Below are positions 34,703 to 44,936 of a stretch of 64,000 nucleotides of DNA, piece after piece (within the stretch, counting starts at the first letter, position 1; each line of letters begins with the position of its first letter). The position numbers and the translations under genes were made by a program. The stretch is from Streptomyces antibioticus (GTDB taxonomy: Bacteria > Actinomycetota > Actinomycetes > Streptomycetales > Streptomycetaceae), in contig NZ_KQ948426.1 in the NCBI RefSeq assembly GCF_001514065.1, positions 124,001-188,000 on the forward strand, written 5' to 3'. The notes under the pieces are model-generated. The model saw nothing but the letters and a program-made list of their open reading frames with translations, did not search any database and had not been told where the DNA came from.

Positions 34703-35683
34703 ATGAAAATTGCTTTCGTCGGGAAGGGCGGCAGCGGCAAGACCACCCTGTCCTCCCTGTTCATCCGCTATCTCGCCACGACCGGGCGACCGGTGGTCGC
34801 GGTCGACGCCGACATCAACCAGCACCTGGGCGCCGCCCTCGGCCTCGACGAGGCGGAGGCCGCCGCACTGCCCGCGATGGGCGAGCGGCTGAAGCTGATC
34901 AAGGAGTACCTGCGCGGCGACAACCCGCGCATCGCCTCCGCCGAGACGATGATCAAGACGACACCGCCCGGCGAGGGCTCCCGCCTGCTGCGAGTGCGCG
35001 AGGACAACCCGGTCTACGACGCCTGCGCCCGGTCGGTGGAACTCGACGGCGACACCGTCCGTTTGATGGTCACCGGGCCCTTCACCGACGCCGACCTGGG
35101 AGTGGCCTGCTACCACTCCAAGACGGGAGCGGTGGAGCTGTGCCTGAACCACCTGGTCGACGGGCGGGACGAGTACGTCGTGGTGGACATGACGGCCGGC
35201 TCCGACTCCTTCGCCTCCGGCATGTTCACCCGCTTCGACATCACGTTCCTCGTCGCCGAGCCGACCCGGAAGGGGGTCTCCGTCTATCGCCAGTACAAGG
35301 AGTACGCCCGGGACTACGGCGTCGTACTGAAAGTCGTCGGCAACAAGGTGCAGGGCCAGGACGACCTCGACTTCCTGCGCGCCGAGGTCGGGGACGACCT
35401 GCTCGTGACGGTCGGGCACTCGGACTGGGTGCGCGCCATGGAGAAGGGCCGGCCGCCCCGGTTCGCGCTCCTGGAGGACACCAACCGCCGCGCCCTGCGC
35501 CTGCTGCAGACGGCCGTCGACGCGACGTACGACCTGCGCGACTGGCAGCGCTACACCCACCAGATGGTGCACTTCCACCTGAAGAACGCCCAGGCCTGGG
35601 GCAACGAACGCACCGGGGCCGACCTGGCGGCGCAGGTCGACCCCGGATTCGTGCTCGGCGAGAGCCTGGTGGCGACCGCCTGA
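34703..35683 (+). CDS. CooC/MinD-like P-loop ATPase
   Basis: About 326 residues. Deviant Walker A GKGGSGKTTL at the very N-terminus (residues 7-16), followed by VVAVDADINQHLGAAL, VVVDMTAGSD (Walker B-like) and VVGNKVQG (base-binding). CooC and MinD relatives mature metalloenzymes or position proteins; the target is unknown here. Start ATG 34703 or GTG 34697; no clear ribosome site, so a leaderless or short-leader transcript is possible. Confidence 0.8.
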   Translation: MKIAFVGKGGSGKTTLSSLFIRYLATTGRPVVAVDADINQHLGAALGLDEAEAAALPAMGERLKLIKEYLRGDNPRIASAETMIKTTPPGEGSRLLRVREDNPVYDACARSVELDGDTVRLMVTGPFTDADLGVACYHSKTGAVELCLNHLVDGRDEYVVVDMTAGSDSFASGMFTRFDITFLVAEPTRKGVSVYRQYKEYARDYGVVLKVVGNKVQGQDDLDFLRAEVGDDLLVTVGHSDWVRAMEKGRPPRFALLEDTNRRALRLLQTAVDATYDLRDWQRYTHQMVHFHLKNAQAWGNERTGADLAAQVDPGFVLGESLVATA

Positions 35684-35690
35684 CGGACTC

Positions 35691-36965
35691 CTACCGCCCC
35701 GCCGCCGGCGCTCCCGGTACACCCTTCGGGGCCGGGGCCGGGCGGCTGGAGAGGAAGGACGCCCAGCCCTGCTTCGGGGCCTCGCCGACGCCGAGCGTGC
35801 GCATCTTGGCCAGGGTCTCGGGGTCCTGGGCGTCCAGCCAGTCGGCGAGCTGCCGGAAGGAGACGCAGCGCACGTCGGGCTTGTTGCAGACCTGCTCGAC
35901 GGTCTCCTCGACGGCACGCATGTAGGTGCCGCCGTTCCAGGACTCGAAGTGGTTGCCGATGATCAGTGGGGCGCGGTTGCCGTCGTAGGCGCGATGGAAA
36001 CCCTTGAGCAGGCCGTCACGCATCTGGTCGCCCCAGAACTCGTACCTGTTCGGGTCGCCCTGGGTGTTGGTGCCGGACTGGTTGACCATGAAGTTGTAGT
36101 CCATGGTCAGCTGCTCGTAGGAGTGCCCGGGGAACGGCACGAGCTGCATCGACAGGTCCCACAGCCCCTCCTTCTTCCGGGGCCAGAGCTGCTCGTTGAC
36201 GCCGCTGGTGTCGTAGCGGAAGCCCAGCTCGCGGGCGGCCTTCATGAAGTTCTTCTGGCCCTCCAGGCAGGGCGTGCGGGCGCCGACGAGCTCCTTGTCG
36301 TAGTCGAAGGGGAGCGGGGCGGCCTTCTTCATGCCGGTGTTGGTCTTCCAGGACTTCACGAACTGCTTCGCCTGGGAGATCTCGTCCTTCCAGTCCTCGA
36401 CCGACCACTGGCCGACCCCGCCGCCGCTGCCGCAGAAGTGGCCGTTGAAGTGGGTGCCGATCTCGTTGCCCTCCAGCCACGCCCCGCGCAGCTGCTTCAC
36501 GGTCGCGGCGATGCCCTCCTCGTCGTTGAAGCCGATGTCGGAGCGGCCCGGGGAGTGCTGCGGCGGCCGGTACAGGTCGCGCTTCTCCTCCGGCAGCATG
36601 TACACGCCGCTGAGGAAGTAGGTCATGGTCGCGTTGTTCGCCTTGGCGACCTTGCGGAAGTGGGAGAACAGCTTCTGGCCGTCCTCTCCGGCGCCGTCCC
36701 AGGAGAACACCACGAACTGCGGCGGCTTCTGACCGGGCTTCATGCGCTCCGGCCGGGGCAGGTGCGGCTGGGCACCGGTGTACGCGGTGGAGCCGTCGCC
36801 GATCAGGCGGACCGCGCTCTTCGGCGGCGCCTGGGCGGGCTTCGCCTTCTGCGGGCCGGCGGCCCCTTCCTTGGAACCGTCGGTGCCGATCGCGCAACCG
36901 GCGAGCGATGCGGCACAGACCGCGGCGACCACGGCGCCGGCGGCGATCCTCTGGGTGGCGGCCAT
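35691..36965 (-). CDS. Secreted lipoprotein with polysaccharide-deacetylase-like domain
   Basis: 424 residues. Signal peptide and lipobox (ASLAGC) within the first 24, then a Pro/Lys-rich linker. VVFSWDGAGEDGQ and GNEIGTHFNGHFCG resemble the NodB-fold metal motifs (FxFDD, HxxxH), and NHFESWNGG is near the end. Outer-surface location is predicted. Convergent with the ATPase gene (7-nt gap). Confidence 0.75.
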   Translation of the reverse strand: MAATQRIAAGAVVAAVCAASLAGCAIGTDGSKEGAAGPQKAKPAQAPPKSAVRLIGDGSTAYTGAQPHLPRPERMKPGQKPPQFVVFSWDGAGEDGQKLFSHFRKVAKANNATMTYFLSGVYMLPEEKRDLYRPPQHSPGRSDIGFNDEEGIAATVKQLRGAWLEGNEIGTHFNGHFCGSGGGVGQWSVEDWKDEISQAKQFVKSWKTNTGMKKAAPLPFDYDKELVGARTPCLEGQKNFMKAARELGFRYDTSGVNEQLWPRKKEGLWDLSMQLVPFPGHSYEQLTMDYNFMVNQSGTNTQGDPNRYEFWGDQMRDGLLKGFHRAYDGNRAPLIIGNHFESWNGGTYMRAVEETVEQVCNKPDVRCVSFRQLADWLDAQDPETLAKMRTLGVGEAPKQGWASFLSSRPAPAPKGVPGAPAAGR

Positions 36966-37273
36966 GTTCCGCCCACCTACTTCCTTCTGTCTCGGGAACT
37001 GGGGCCAACGACAGCGCCGCCAAGCTCGCACGAGACCCAGAAGGAATTAGTACGACAAGCCGATCAAATATCCGCATCACCCTGATGGGTGACTTATGAG
37101 GCCATTTGCCAGAAAAGTCTATGCCTGGCCTTTACTCTGAATTACGATCCGTTTACCGAGCGTTGATTTCATCCCGCCGCTGCACGCCGTGACCCACGGC
37201 CGCGACCCGCCCCCCGCAAGAGCCGGGGGACCACCTGTTCCGCGACCGCGCTGCCCCGGAGGAGACGGGAACT
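36966..37273. other. Divergent promoter region
   Basis: 308 nt between the lipoprotein and the SulP-carbonic anhydrase gene. A/T-rich blocks occur around 37040-37160. The ribosome site GGAGGAGACGGG lies directly before 37274. No operator was recognised. Confidence 0.5.
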
Positions 37274-39847
37274 ATGTCCGCCTGCGTCCCCACCCGCGCC
37301 GCCGACTCGAGTCGGACGAAGCGCATCCACCGACCCCACAGCCCCCCGCCGTCCCGGCCCCGCCGCTTCCGCATCGCGGGCGCCGACGTGTCGGCCTCGA
37401 TCGCGGTCTTCCTGATCGCCCTGCCCCTGTCCCTGGGCATCGCCCTCGCCACCGGCGCGCCCCTCCAGGCCGGCCTCGTCGCCGCCGCCGTGGGAGGCCT
37501 CGTTGCCGGACGGCTCGGCGGCTCCCCGCTCCAGGTGAGCGGCCCGGCCGCCGGCCTCACGGTCGTCACCGCCGACCTCATCCACCGCTACGGCTGGCGT
37601 ACGACCTGTGCGATCACGGTCCTCGCCGGTCTCGCCCAACTCGGCCTCGGCTGCCTGCGCGTGGCCCGCACCGCCCTCGCCGTCAGCCCCGCGATCGTGC
37701 ACGGCATGCTCGCCGGCATCGGCGTCACCATCGCCGTCGCCCAGCTGCACATCGTGCTCGGCGGCACCCCGCAGAGTTCCGTTCTGGCCAACCTCCGTGC
37801 GCTCCCCGCCCAGCTGGCCGGCCTCGCGCCCGCCGCCGTGTCGGTGAGCGTGCTGACGCTGGCCCTGCTGCTGCTCTGGCCGCGCATTCCCGGCCGGGTG
37901 GGCCGCCTGCTGCGCAAGGTTCCGGCCGCACTCGTCGCCGTCACCGGCGCCAGCGCGGTCGCGGCCCTCACCGGCCTGTCCGTGCCCAAGGTCGACCTGC
38001 CCTCCTGGAGCAGCCATGCCCTGGCCGGACTCCCCGAGGGGCCGGTGCTCGGCATCGCCACCGCCGTCCTGACGACCACCCTGGTGTGCAGCGTGCAGTC
38101 GCTGCTCGGCGCGGTCGCCGTGGACAAGATGGCGGCCGCCCGGCCCGGTCTGACCGCCCGGGTCGGACGCTCCAACCTGGATCGTGAGCTGCTCGGCCAG
38201 GGCGCCGCCAACATCGTCTCCGGCACGCTCGGCGGACTCCCGGTCGCCGGGGTCGCCGTGCGCAGTTCGGCAAATGTGCACGCGGGTGCCGTGAGCCGGA
38301 ACTCCACGATGCTGCACGGCGTTCTCGTAGTGATCGCCGCACTGCTGATGGTCCCCGTCCTGGAGTTCATCCCGCTCGCCTCGCTTGCCGCCCTGGTGAT
38401 GGCCGTCGGCATCCAGATGGTGTCCCTGCACCACATCCGTACGGTGACCCGCCACCGCGAGGTGCTCGTGTACGCCGTCACGACCCTCGGCGTGGTGGCC
38501 CTCGGCGTCCTGGAGGGCGTGACGCTCGGCATCGCCGTCGCCGTCGCCGTCGCCCTGCACCGCCTCACCCGCACCCGCATCACACATGAGCACGACGAAG
38601 ACGACGAACAGGAAGGAGTCCATCACGTCCATGTACGAGGCCAGTTGACGTTCCTCGCGGTGCCCCGCCTCAGCCGGGCCCTGCACCTCGTGCCCCAAGG
38701 CGCCCATGTCGTCGTCGAGTTGGACGGCTCCTTCATGGATCACGCGGCGTTCGAGGCATTGCAGGACTGGCAGAACTCGCACACCGCGCAGGGCGGCACC
38801 GTAGAACTCACGGGCCGCCGCGCCGGAATCACGATCGCCGAGCCCGGCGAGATGCCCCCGACCGGCGCGGGCAGCACACCCCCGGCGGACGCCGACACAC
38901 CGCCGACCGCCGCCGGCTGCCGCTGCCGCCCCTGGACACCCTGGCGCAACCACCAGTGCGAACGCACACCGTCCGAGACGTCCAACGCGTCCAACGCGTC
39001 CAACGCGTCCAACGCCCCCGGCAGGACCGGTACGACCGGTACGACCGACACGTCCAGCACGTCCAGCACGTCCAGCACGTCCAGCACGTCCGGCACATCC
39101 GGCACAACCGGTACTCCTGGCGCCCCCTCCCCCGGCGCCGCCGGCGTTGTCGGCCCGAGCGGGCATGAACTGGCCCGTGGCATCAGCGCGTTCCAGCGCC
39201 ACACCGCTCCCCTGGTGCGGGGTGAGCTGGCCCGGCTGGCCCGTGAGGGGCAGCGGCCCTCCCAGCTCTTCCTCACCTGCGCCGACTCCCGGCTGGTCAC
39301 CTCGATGATCACCTCCAGTGGTCCGGGCGACCTGTTCGTGGTGCGCAACGTCGGCAACCTCGTGCCGCTGCCCGGCGAGGAGAGCGGGGACGACTCGGTC
39401 GCGGCCGCGATCGAGTACGCGGTGGATGTGCTGGAGGTGCGGTCCATCACGGTGTGCGGGCACTCCGGGTGCGGAGCCATGCAGGCACTGCTCAACTCCG
39501 AACCGGGAGGCGCCCAGACACCGCTCAAGCGCTGGCTGCGGCACGGGCTGCCGAGTCTGGAGCGCATGGCCGACGACAGCAGGCCGTGGGCCAGACTCGC
39601 CGGCCGGGCGCCCGCGGACGCGGTGGAGCAGCTCTGTCTGACCAACGTGGTGCAGCAGTTGGAGCATCTGCGGGCGCACGAGTCGGTGGCCCGGGCCCTG
39701 CGCCGGCGGGAGTTGGAGCTGCACGGGATGTACTTCCACGTGGGCGAGGCGCAGGCGTATCTGCTCACCGAGGCGGCGGACGCGGGAGTGTTCGACCACG
39801 TGACGGATCACGTGGTCGACGCGGAGGAGCTGCACAGCCCGGCATAG
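37274..39847 (+). CDS. SulP anion transporter fused to beta-carbonic anhydrase
   Basis: 857 residues. Residues about 35-435 form the multi-helix SulP transporter (ASIAVFLIALPLSLGIALATG; the signature is QVSGPAAGLTVV). A STAS-like domain (about 455-530) follows. A low-complexity linker (about 535-635, with CRCRPWTPW, then SNA and TSS repeats) leads to a beta-carbonic anhydrase with CADSRLVTS (about 669) and CGHSGCGAMQ (about 729). The fusion suggests bicarbonate uptake coupled to CO2/HCO3- interconversion. The ATG has a good ribosome site. Confidence 0.92.
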   Translation: MSACVPTRAADSSRTKRIHRPHSPPPSRPRRFRIAGADVSASIAVFLIALPLSLGIALATGAPLQAGLVAAAVGGLVAGRLGGSPLQVSGPAAGLTVVTADLIHRYGWRTTCAITVLAGLAQLGLGCLRVARTALAVSPAIVHGMLAGIGVTIAVAQLHIVLGGTPQSSVLANLRALPAQLAGLAPAAVSVSVLTLALLLLWPRIPGRVGRLLRKVPAALVAVTGASAVAALTGLSVPKVDLPSWSSHALAGLPEGPVLGIATAVLTTTLVCSVQSLLGAVAVDKMAAARPGLTARVGRSNLDRELLGQGAANIVSGTLGGLPVAGVAVRSSANVHAGAVSRNSTMLHGVLVVIAALLMVPVLEFIPLASLAALVMAVGIQMVSLHHIRTVTRHREVLVYAVTTLGVVALGVLEGVTLGIAVAVAVALHRLTRTRITHEHDEDDEQEGVHHVHVRGQLTFLAVPRLSRALHLVPQGAHVVVELDGSFMDHAAFEALQDWQNSHTAQGGTVELTGRRAGITIAEPGEMPPTGAGSTPPADADTPPTAAGCRCRPWTPWRNHQCERTPSETSNASNASNASNAPGRTGTTGTTDTSSTSSTSSTSSTSGTSGTTGTPGAPSPGAAGVVGPSGHELARGISAFQRHTAPLVRGELARLAREGQRPSQLFLTCADSRLVTSMITSSGPGDLFVVRNVGNLVPLPGEESGDDSVAAAIEYAVDVLEVRSITVCGHSGCGAMQALLNSEPGGAQTPLKRWLRHGLPSLERMADDSRPWARLAGRAPADAVEQLCLTNVVQQLEHLRAHESVARALRRRELELHGMYFHVGEAQAYLLTEAADAGVFDHVTDHVVDAEELHSPA
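38981..39103 (+). repeat. In-frame 9-bp minisatellites in the SulP-CA linker
   Basis: Four tandem TCCAACGC(G/C) units (38981-39016) encode Ser-Asn-Ala. Four ACGTCCAGC units and two variants (39050-39103) encode Thr-Ser-Ser/Gly. Each unit is three codons, so copy changes would keep the frame. Confidence 0.9.
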
Positions 39848-39879
39848 ACAGAGCGGCTCCACCCCACCCCTCGCCCCGC

Positions 39880-40485
39880 TCAGCGGAGACCGGACGTCTC
39901 CGCAGGGTGGGGCGGGGCGGGGACCGGGTTGCACGGGGCGACCTCACCACGGAAGAACCCGAGGCCGGTGACCGGCAGGAAGCTCCCGTCAGGCTGGCGC
40001 TGCCCCATCTTCGTAACGGCCAGGGAATCCCCGCGCCGCAGGTCGAACACCCAGCCGGGGCTCTGATCCGAGCGGCTCGGCACTCCCTTCCCTCGGGGCT
40101 CGGTGCACTCGTAGCCGTTCGGCAGATCGTCCACGATCACGTGGATGCCGTGCACCTTGAGTCGTTCGACGAGTCCGTCCGGCAGGGTGCCGCCGAGGCC
40201 GAACTCGTTCATGGTGACCGTCAGGCTCCCGTCCGCGTGCGACACCACCGCGTAGGCCGGGCTCTCGGCAGGTGAACCCGGCATCAGCACCGCGGCGCTC
40301 GCGGCTGCGGCGCAGGCCAGGGCGACGAGTGCGAGCCTCGGCGCCGTGAAGGCCGTACGGGCCCTGAAGCGGCGGCGCTCCACGGACGTCGGCGCCGCCT
40401 CGGCCGTCCCGTCGTCCGCGCGCAGGGCGATCTCGCGGCGCAGTTCCGCCAGCAGCCGGTCCTCGAAGGTCATCCTGGTGGTCAT
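39880..40485 (-). CDS. Membrane protein, probable anti-sigma partner of the ECF factor
   Basis: 201 residues: a charged cytoplasmic N-terminus (TFEDRLLAELRREIALRA), one transmembrane helix at about 48-68 and an extracytoplasmic domain (GSLTVTMNEFGLGGTLPDGLVERLKVHGI). The ATG overlaps the sigma-factor stop (ATGA). Layout fits an anti-sigma factor, but no zinc-binding ASD motif is seen. Confidence 0.68.
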   Translation of the reverse strand: MTTRMTFEDRLLAELRREIALRADDGTAEAAPTSVERRRFRARTAFTAPRLALVALACAAAASAAVLMPGSPAESPAYAVVSHADGSLTVTMNEFGLGGTLPDGLVERLKVHGIHVIVDDLPNGYECTEPRGKGVPSRSDQSPGWVFDLRRGDSLAVTKMGQRQPDGSFLPVTGLGFFRGEVAPCNPVPAPPHPAETSGLR

Positions 40486-41102
40486 GCCTCTCCCCCGTTT
40501 CCTCCGGTGACGTATGACAGGGCGGTGCCGCGCGGTCCTGCGGCGGGCTCGTCCGCCGCCCAGCGCAGCGACTTGCGGGCCCGGTGCAGCCGTACGCGGG
40601 CCGTGACCTGGGTGATGCCCAGTGCCGCGGCGGTCTCCGGGACCGTCAGCTGGTCGACCACGATCAGCTCCAGAACGGCTCGCTCCCCCGCGGGGAGCCG
40701 TTCCAGCGCGGCGAGGGCGCGGCGGCCCGGGGACTCCGCGTCGAGCTTGTCCTCCAGGCGTGCGATGTCGTCCGGCTCCAGCAGCCGCCGGCCGGAGATG
40801 CGCCGGTCGCGGGCCGTCTCACGGGCCAGGCGGCGGTGCTCCCCCGCGACGACGTTGCGGGCGATGCCGTAGAGCCAGGCCGTCTCGCTGCCCCGGCCCG
40901 GGCGGTAGGTGTGGGCGGAGTCCAGGACCGCGAGGAAGATCTCGGCGGTCAGGTCGGCGACCGTGTGCGGGTCGGCGACACGCCGGGCCACGAAAGATGT
41001 CATCGCGTCCACGTGACGCCGGTAGAACTCCTCGAAGAGCTCTGGGTCGCGGACCGCCGCCTGCGGCCCGCCCCGTATCCCTTCCACACGTACCTCCTTC
41101 AT
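40482..41102 (-). CDS. ECF-type RNA polymerase sigma factor
   Basis: 206 residues. Region 2: FEEFYRRHVDAMTSFVARRV, DLTAEIFLAVLDSAHTYRPG, AWLYGIARNVVAGEHRR. Region 4: LERLPAGERAVLELIVVDQL, TVPETAAALGITQVTARVRL. First gene of a two-gene unit with the membrane protein; divergent from acs. Confidence 0.93.
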   Translation of the reverse strand: MKEVRVEGIRGGPQAAVRDPELFEEFYRRHVDAMTSFVARRVADPHTVADLTAEIFLAVLDSAHTYRPGRGSETAWLYGIARNVVAGEHRRLARETARDRRISGRRLLEPDDIARLEDKLDAESPGRRALAALERLPAGERAVLELIVVDQLTVPETAAALGITQVTARVRLHRARKSLRWAADEPAAGPRGTALSYVTGGNGGEA

Positions 41103-41331
41103 GTCGGTGGCGCTTCATCAGTACTTGGGGCGGAGTGTGAAAGGCGTTACAGGGACTGAACTCTGCCTGGTCGGCGTCCGTGGGTACGGATGACGTCGGC
41201 CGCCGCGAGAGACGTACGAAGACCCGTCCCACAGGTCTAAACCAATTTTCTGTCGACCCTTGTCAGCAGGGGCTTCGGTCTGATGAGCTGTGGCCTGGGA
41301 CACAACGGACACCCTGGGAAAGGGAGATGTC

Positions 41332-43290
41332 GTGAGCAACGAATCCTTGGCCAACCTGCTCAAGGAAGAGCGCAGGTTCGCGCCGCCCGCGGACCTGGCA
41401 GCGAACGCCAACGTCACCGCGGAGGCGTACGAACAGGCCAAGGCTGACAGGCTCGGCTTCTGGGCCGCGCAGGCCCGTCGGCTGACCTGGGCCAAGGAGC
41501 CGACCGAGACGCTGGACTGGTCGAACCCGCCGTTCGCCAAGTGGTTCAAGGACGGCGAGCTGAACGTCGCGTACAACTGCGTCGACCGGCACGTCGAGGC
41601 GGGCCACGGCGACCGGGTCGCCATCCACTTCGAGGGGGAGCCCGGCGACAGCCGCGCGATCACCTACGCCGAGCTCAAGGACGAGGTCTCCAAGGCCGCG
41701 AACGCCCTGCTGGAGCTGGGAGTTCAGAAGGGCGACCGGGTCGCGGTCTACATGCCGATGATCCCCGAGACGGCGATCGCGATGCTGGCCTGCGCCCGCA
41801 TCGGCGCCGCGCACTCCGTCGTCTTCGGCGGGTTCAGCGCGGACGCGCTCGCGACCCGTATCCAGGACGCGGACGCCAAGGTCGTCATCACCTCCGACGG
41901 CGGCTACCGGCGCGGCAAGCCGTCCGCGCTCAAGCCGGCCGTCGACGAGGCCGCCGACAAGGCGGGCAATGTCGAGCACGTGCTCGTCGTACGGCGCACC
42001 GGGCAGGAAGTGGCCTGGAACGACAGCCGGGACGTGTGGTGGCACGAGGCCGTCGACCGGCAGTCCACCGAGCACACGGCCGAGGCCTTCGAGGCCGAGC
42101 AGCCGCTCTTCATCCTCTACACCTCGGGCACGACGGGTAAGCCGAAGGGCATCCTGCACACCTCCGGCGGATACCTCACCCAGGCCGCGTACACCCACCA
42201 CGCCGTCTTCGACCTCAAGCCGGAGACGGACGTGTACTGGTGCACGGCCGATGTCGGCTGGGTCACCGGGCACTCGTACATCGTCTACGGGCCGCTCGCG
42301 AACGGCGCCACCCAGGTCATGTACGAGGGCACGCCGGACACTCCGCACCAGGGCCGCTTCTGGGAGATCGTGCAGAAGTACGGGGTGACCATCCTGTACA
42401 CGGCGCCGACCGCCATCCGTACGTTCATGAAGTGGGGCGACGACATCCCCGCGAAGTTCGATCTCAGCAGCCTGCGGGTGCTGGGATCGGTGGGTGAGCC
42501 GATCAATCCCGAGGCCTGGATCTGGTACCGCAAGCACATCGGCGCCGACAGGACGCCGATCGTGGACACCTGGTGGCAGACCGAGACCGGCGCGATGATG
42601 ATCTCGCCGCTCCCGGGCGTGACGGAGACCAAGCCCGGTTCCGCGCAGACCCCGCTGCCCGGTATCTCCGCGACCGTCGTCGACGACGAGGCCAACGAGG
42701 TGCCGAACGGCGGTGGCGGCTACCTGGTCCTCACCGAGCCGTGGCCGTCGATGCTGCGCACTATCTGGGGCGACGACCAGCGGTTCCTCGACACGTACTG
42801 GTCGCGCTTCGAGGGCAAGTACTTCGCCGGCGACGGCGCGAAGAAGGACGACGACGGGGACATCTGGCTGCTCGGCCGGGTGGACGACGTGATGCTCGTG
42901 TCCGGGCACAACATCTCCACCACCGAGGTCGAGTCCGCGCTCGTCTCGCACCCGTCCGTCGCCGAGGCGGCCGTCGTCGGTGCCGCCGACGAGACCACCG
43001 GGCAGGCCATCGTCGCCTTCGTGATCCTGCGCGGCACGGCGAACGCCGAGGACGAGAACCTCATCGCCGACCTGCGCAACCACGTCGGCGCCACCCTCGG
43101 CCCGATCGCCAAGCCCAAGCGCGTCCTGCCGGTGGCCGAGCTGCCCAAGACCCGCTCCGGCAAGATCATGCGCCGCCTGCTGCGGGACGTCGCGGAGAAC
43201 CGCCAGCTCGGTGACGTGACGACCCTGACCGACTCCACGGTCATGGACCTCATCCAGGCCAAGCTCCCGGCCGCGCCCAGCGAGGACTAG
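41332..43290 (+). CDS. acs: Acetyl-CoA synthetase (AMP-forming)
   Basis: 652 residues. P-loop-like [11 protein letters not shown] (about 263), [22 protein letters not shown], and C-terminal [11 protein letters not shown] (about 605) whose Lys is the regulatory acetylation site in this family. It activates acetate to acetyl-CoA. I chose GTG 41332 because GGGAGA precedes it by five bases; the frame is open to an ATG-like start at 41290 without a ribosome site. Confidence 0.97.
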   Translation: MSNESLANLLKEERRFAPPADLAANANVTAEAYEQAKADRLGFWAAQARRLTWAKEPTETLDWSNPPFAKWFKDGELNVAYNCVDRHVEAGHGDRVAIHFEGEPGDSRAITYAELKDEVSKAANALLELGVQKGDRVAVYMPMIPETAIAMLACARIGAAHSVVFGGFSADALATRIQDADAKVVITSDGGYRRGKPSALKPAVDEAADKAGNVEHVLVVRRTGQEVAWNDSRDVWWHEAVDRQSTEHTAEAFEAEQPLFILYTSGTTGKPKGILHTSGGYLTQAAYTHHAVFDLKPETDVYWCTADVGWVTGHSYIVYGPLANGATQVMYEGTPDTPHQGRFWEIVQKYGVTILYTAPTAIRTFMKWGDDIPAKFDLSSLRVLGSVGEPINPEAWIWYRKHIGADRTPIVDTWWQTETGAMMISPLPGVTETKPGSAQTPLPGISATVVDDEANEVPNGGGGYLVLTEPWPSMLRTIWGDDQRFLDTYWSRFEGKYFAGDGAKKDDDGDIWLLGRVDDVMLVSGHNISTTEVESALVSHPSVAEAAVVGAADETTGQAIVAFVILRGTANAEDENLIADLRNHVGATLGPIAKPKRVLPVAELPKTRSGKIMRRLLRDVAENRQLGDVTTLTDSTVMDLIQAKLPAAPSED

Positions 43291-43301
43291 GCACGTCAGG
43301 A

Positions 43302-43341
43302 AAGGGGCGCCCGGCGTGAGAACGCGCCGGGCGCCCCTTTT
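43302..43341 (+). terminator. acs terminator
   Basis: AAGGGGCGCCCGGCG pairs with CGCCGGGCGCCCCTT across a short loop and is followed by TTTTAG, 12 nt after the acs stop. Confidence 0.9.
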
Positions 43342-43437
43342 AGGTAAACTAAACAAAACTAGCGTGACTCCACAGGTGTGCCGGGAAGTCTGGTCGGCGA
43401 GCAGCTCAGCCCTACCCACCGACCGGAGGTCCCCCTC

Positions 43438-44874
43438 ATGGCCGCGCCCCGCTCCACCACCCCCCGCAAGGTCCTCGGACGGCTCTCGCTGCCCGAACGC
43501 ACCTTCGTGGCGGACGCGCTGCGCACCGAGACCGTCGGCGGTGTGCTGCTCCTCGTCGCCGCGATCGCCGCGCTGGTCTGGGCGAACGTACCGGCGCTGC
43601 ACGACAGCTACGAGTCGGTCAGCCACTTCCACTTCGGCCCCGAAGCCCTCGGCCTGAACCTCTCCGTCGCCCACTGGGCCGCCGACGGACTCCTCGCGAT
43701 CTTCTTCTTCATCGCCGGCATCGAACTCAAGCGCGAGCTGGTCGCGGGTGACCTCAAGGACCCCAAGGCGGCCGCGCTGCCGGTCGTCGCGGCCCTGTGC
43801 GGGATGGCCGTACCGGCCCTCGTCTACACGCTCACCAACCTCAGCGGCGGCGGATCGCTCGACGGCTGGGCGGTCCCGACCGCGACCGACATCGCCTTCG
43901 CGCTCGCCGTGCTCGCCGTGATCGGGACGTCCCTGCCCAGCGCCCTGCGCGCCTTCCTGCTCACCCTCGCCGTCGTCGACGACCTCTTCGCGATCCTGAT
44001 CATCGCGGTCTTCTTCACCGACCGGATCGACTTCGCCGCCCTCGGCGGCGCGGTGATCGGCCTGGCCGTCTTCTGGCTGCTGCTGCGCAAGGGCGTGCGC
44101 GGCTGGTACGTGTACGTCCCGCTCGCCCTGGTGATCTGGGGGCTGATGTACAACAGCGGCGTCCACGCCACCATCGCCGGCGTCGCCATGGGACTGATGC
44201 TGCGCTGCACCACGCACGAGGGCGAGCGGCACTCCCCCGGCGAGCACATCGAGCACCTGGTCCGCCCCCTTTCCGCGGGCCTGGCCGTGCCGCTGTTCGC
44301 ACTGTTCAGTGCCGGTGTCTCGGTCTCCGGCGGGGCCCTGGGCGACGTGTTCACCAAGCCGGAGACGCTCGGCGTGGTCCTCGGGCTGGTCGTCGGCAAG
44401 GCGATCGGCATCTTCGGCGGCACCTGGCTGACGGCACGCTTCACCCGGGCCTCGCTCAGCGAGGACCTGGAGTGGGCGGACGTCTTCGCCGTCGCGACCC
44501 TCGCCGGCATCGGCTTCACCGTGTCGCTGCTCATCGGCGAGCTGGCCTTCGACGGGGACGCGGCCCTCACCGACGAGGTCAAGGCGGCCGTCCTGATGGG
44601 CTCGCTCATCGCGGCGACCCTCGCGACCGTGCTGCTGAAGGTGCGCAACGCCAAGTACCGGCGGATGGTCGAGGCCGAGGAGCGCGACGACGACCTCGAC
44701 GGCATCCCGGACATCTACGAGGAGGACGACCCGGCGTACCACCTGCGGATGGCCGCGATCCACGAGAGCAAGGCCGCCGAGCACCGCCGGATCGCCGAAC
44801 TGAAGGCCGCGCAACGCGCCGGGCTTGCCGAAGTGGCGGGCGGGGCAGGCGAGGAGGACGACCGTCGGGCATGA
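43438..44874 (+). CDS. nhaA: Na+/H+ antiporter NhaA
   Basis: 478 residues with NhaA hallmarks: FFFIAGIELKRELVAGDL, GWAVPTATDIAFALAVLAVIG, and the ion-binding Asp pair in LAVVDDLFAILIIA (about 181). A charged cytoplasmic tail of about 75 residues (EEDDPAYHLRMAAIHESKAA) exceeds the E. coli protein. ATG 43438 has GGAGG; an upstream GTG at 43378 lacks one. Confidence 0.95.
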   Translation: MAAPRSTTPRKVLGRLSLPERTFVADALRTETVGGVLLLVAAIAALVWANVPALHDSYESVSHFHFGPEALGLNLSVAHWAADGLLAIFFFIAGIELKRELVAGDLKDPKAAALPVVAALCGMAVPALVYTLTNLSGGGSLDGWAVPTATDIAFALAVLAVIGTSLPSALRAFLLTLAVVDDLFAILIIAVFFTDRIDFAALGGAVIGLAVFWLLLRKGVRGWYVYVPLALVIWGLMYNSGVHATIAGVAMGLMLRCTTHEGERHSPGEHIEHLVRPLSAGLAVPLFALFSAGVSVSGGALGDVFTKPETLGVVLGLVVGKAIGIFGGTWLTARFTRASLSEDLEWADVFAVATLAGIGFTVSLLIGELAFDGDAALTDEVKAAVLMGSLIAATLATVLLKVRNAKYRRMVEAEERDDDLDGIPDIYEEDDPAYHLRMAAIHESKAAEHRRIAELKAAQRAGLAEVAGGAGEEDDRRA

Positions 44875-44936
44875 TCTGACGGGACGGTACAAAAGGACAC
44901 GCCCCATAGAGTCCCAGTGAATATAGGGAGACCGCG

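Noticed and set aside
37169..39934. 921-codon open frame on the minus strand
   Set aside because: Antisense of the SulP-carbonic anhydrase gene; low-complexity composition.
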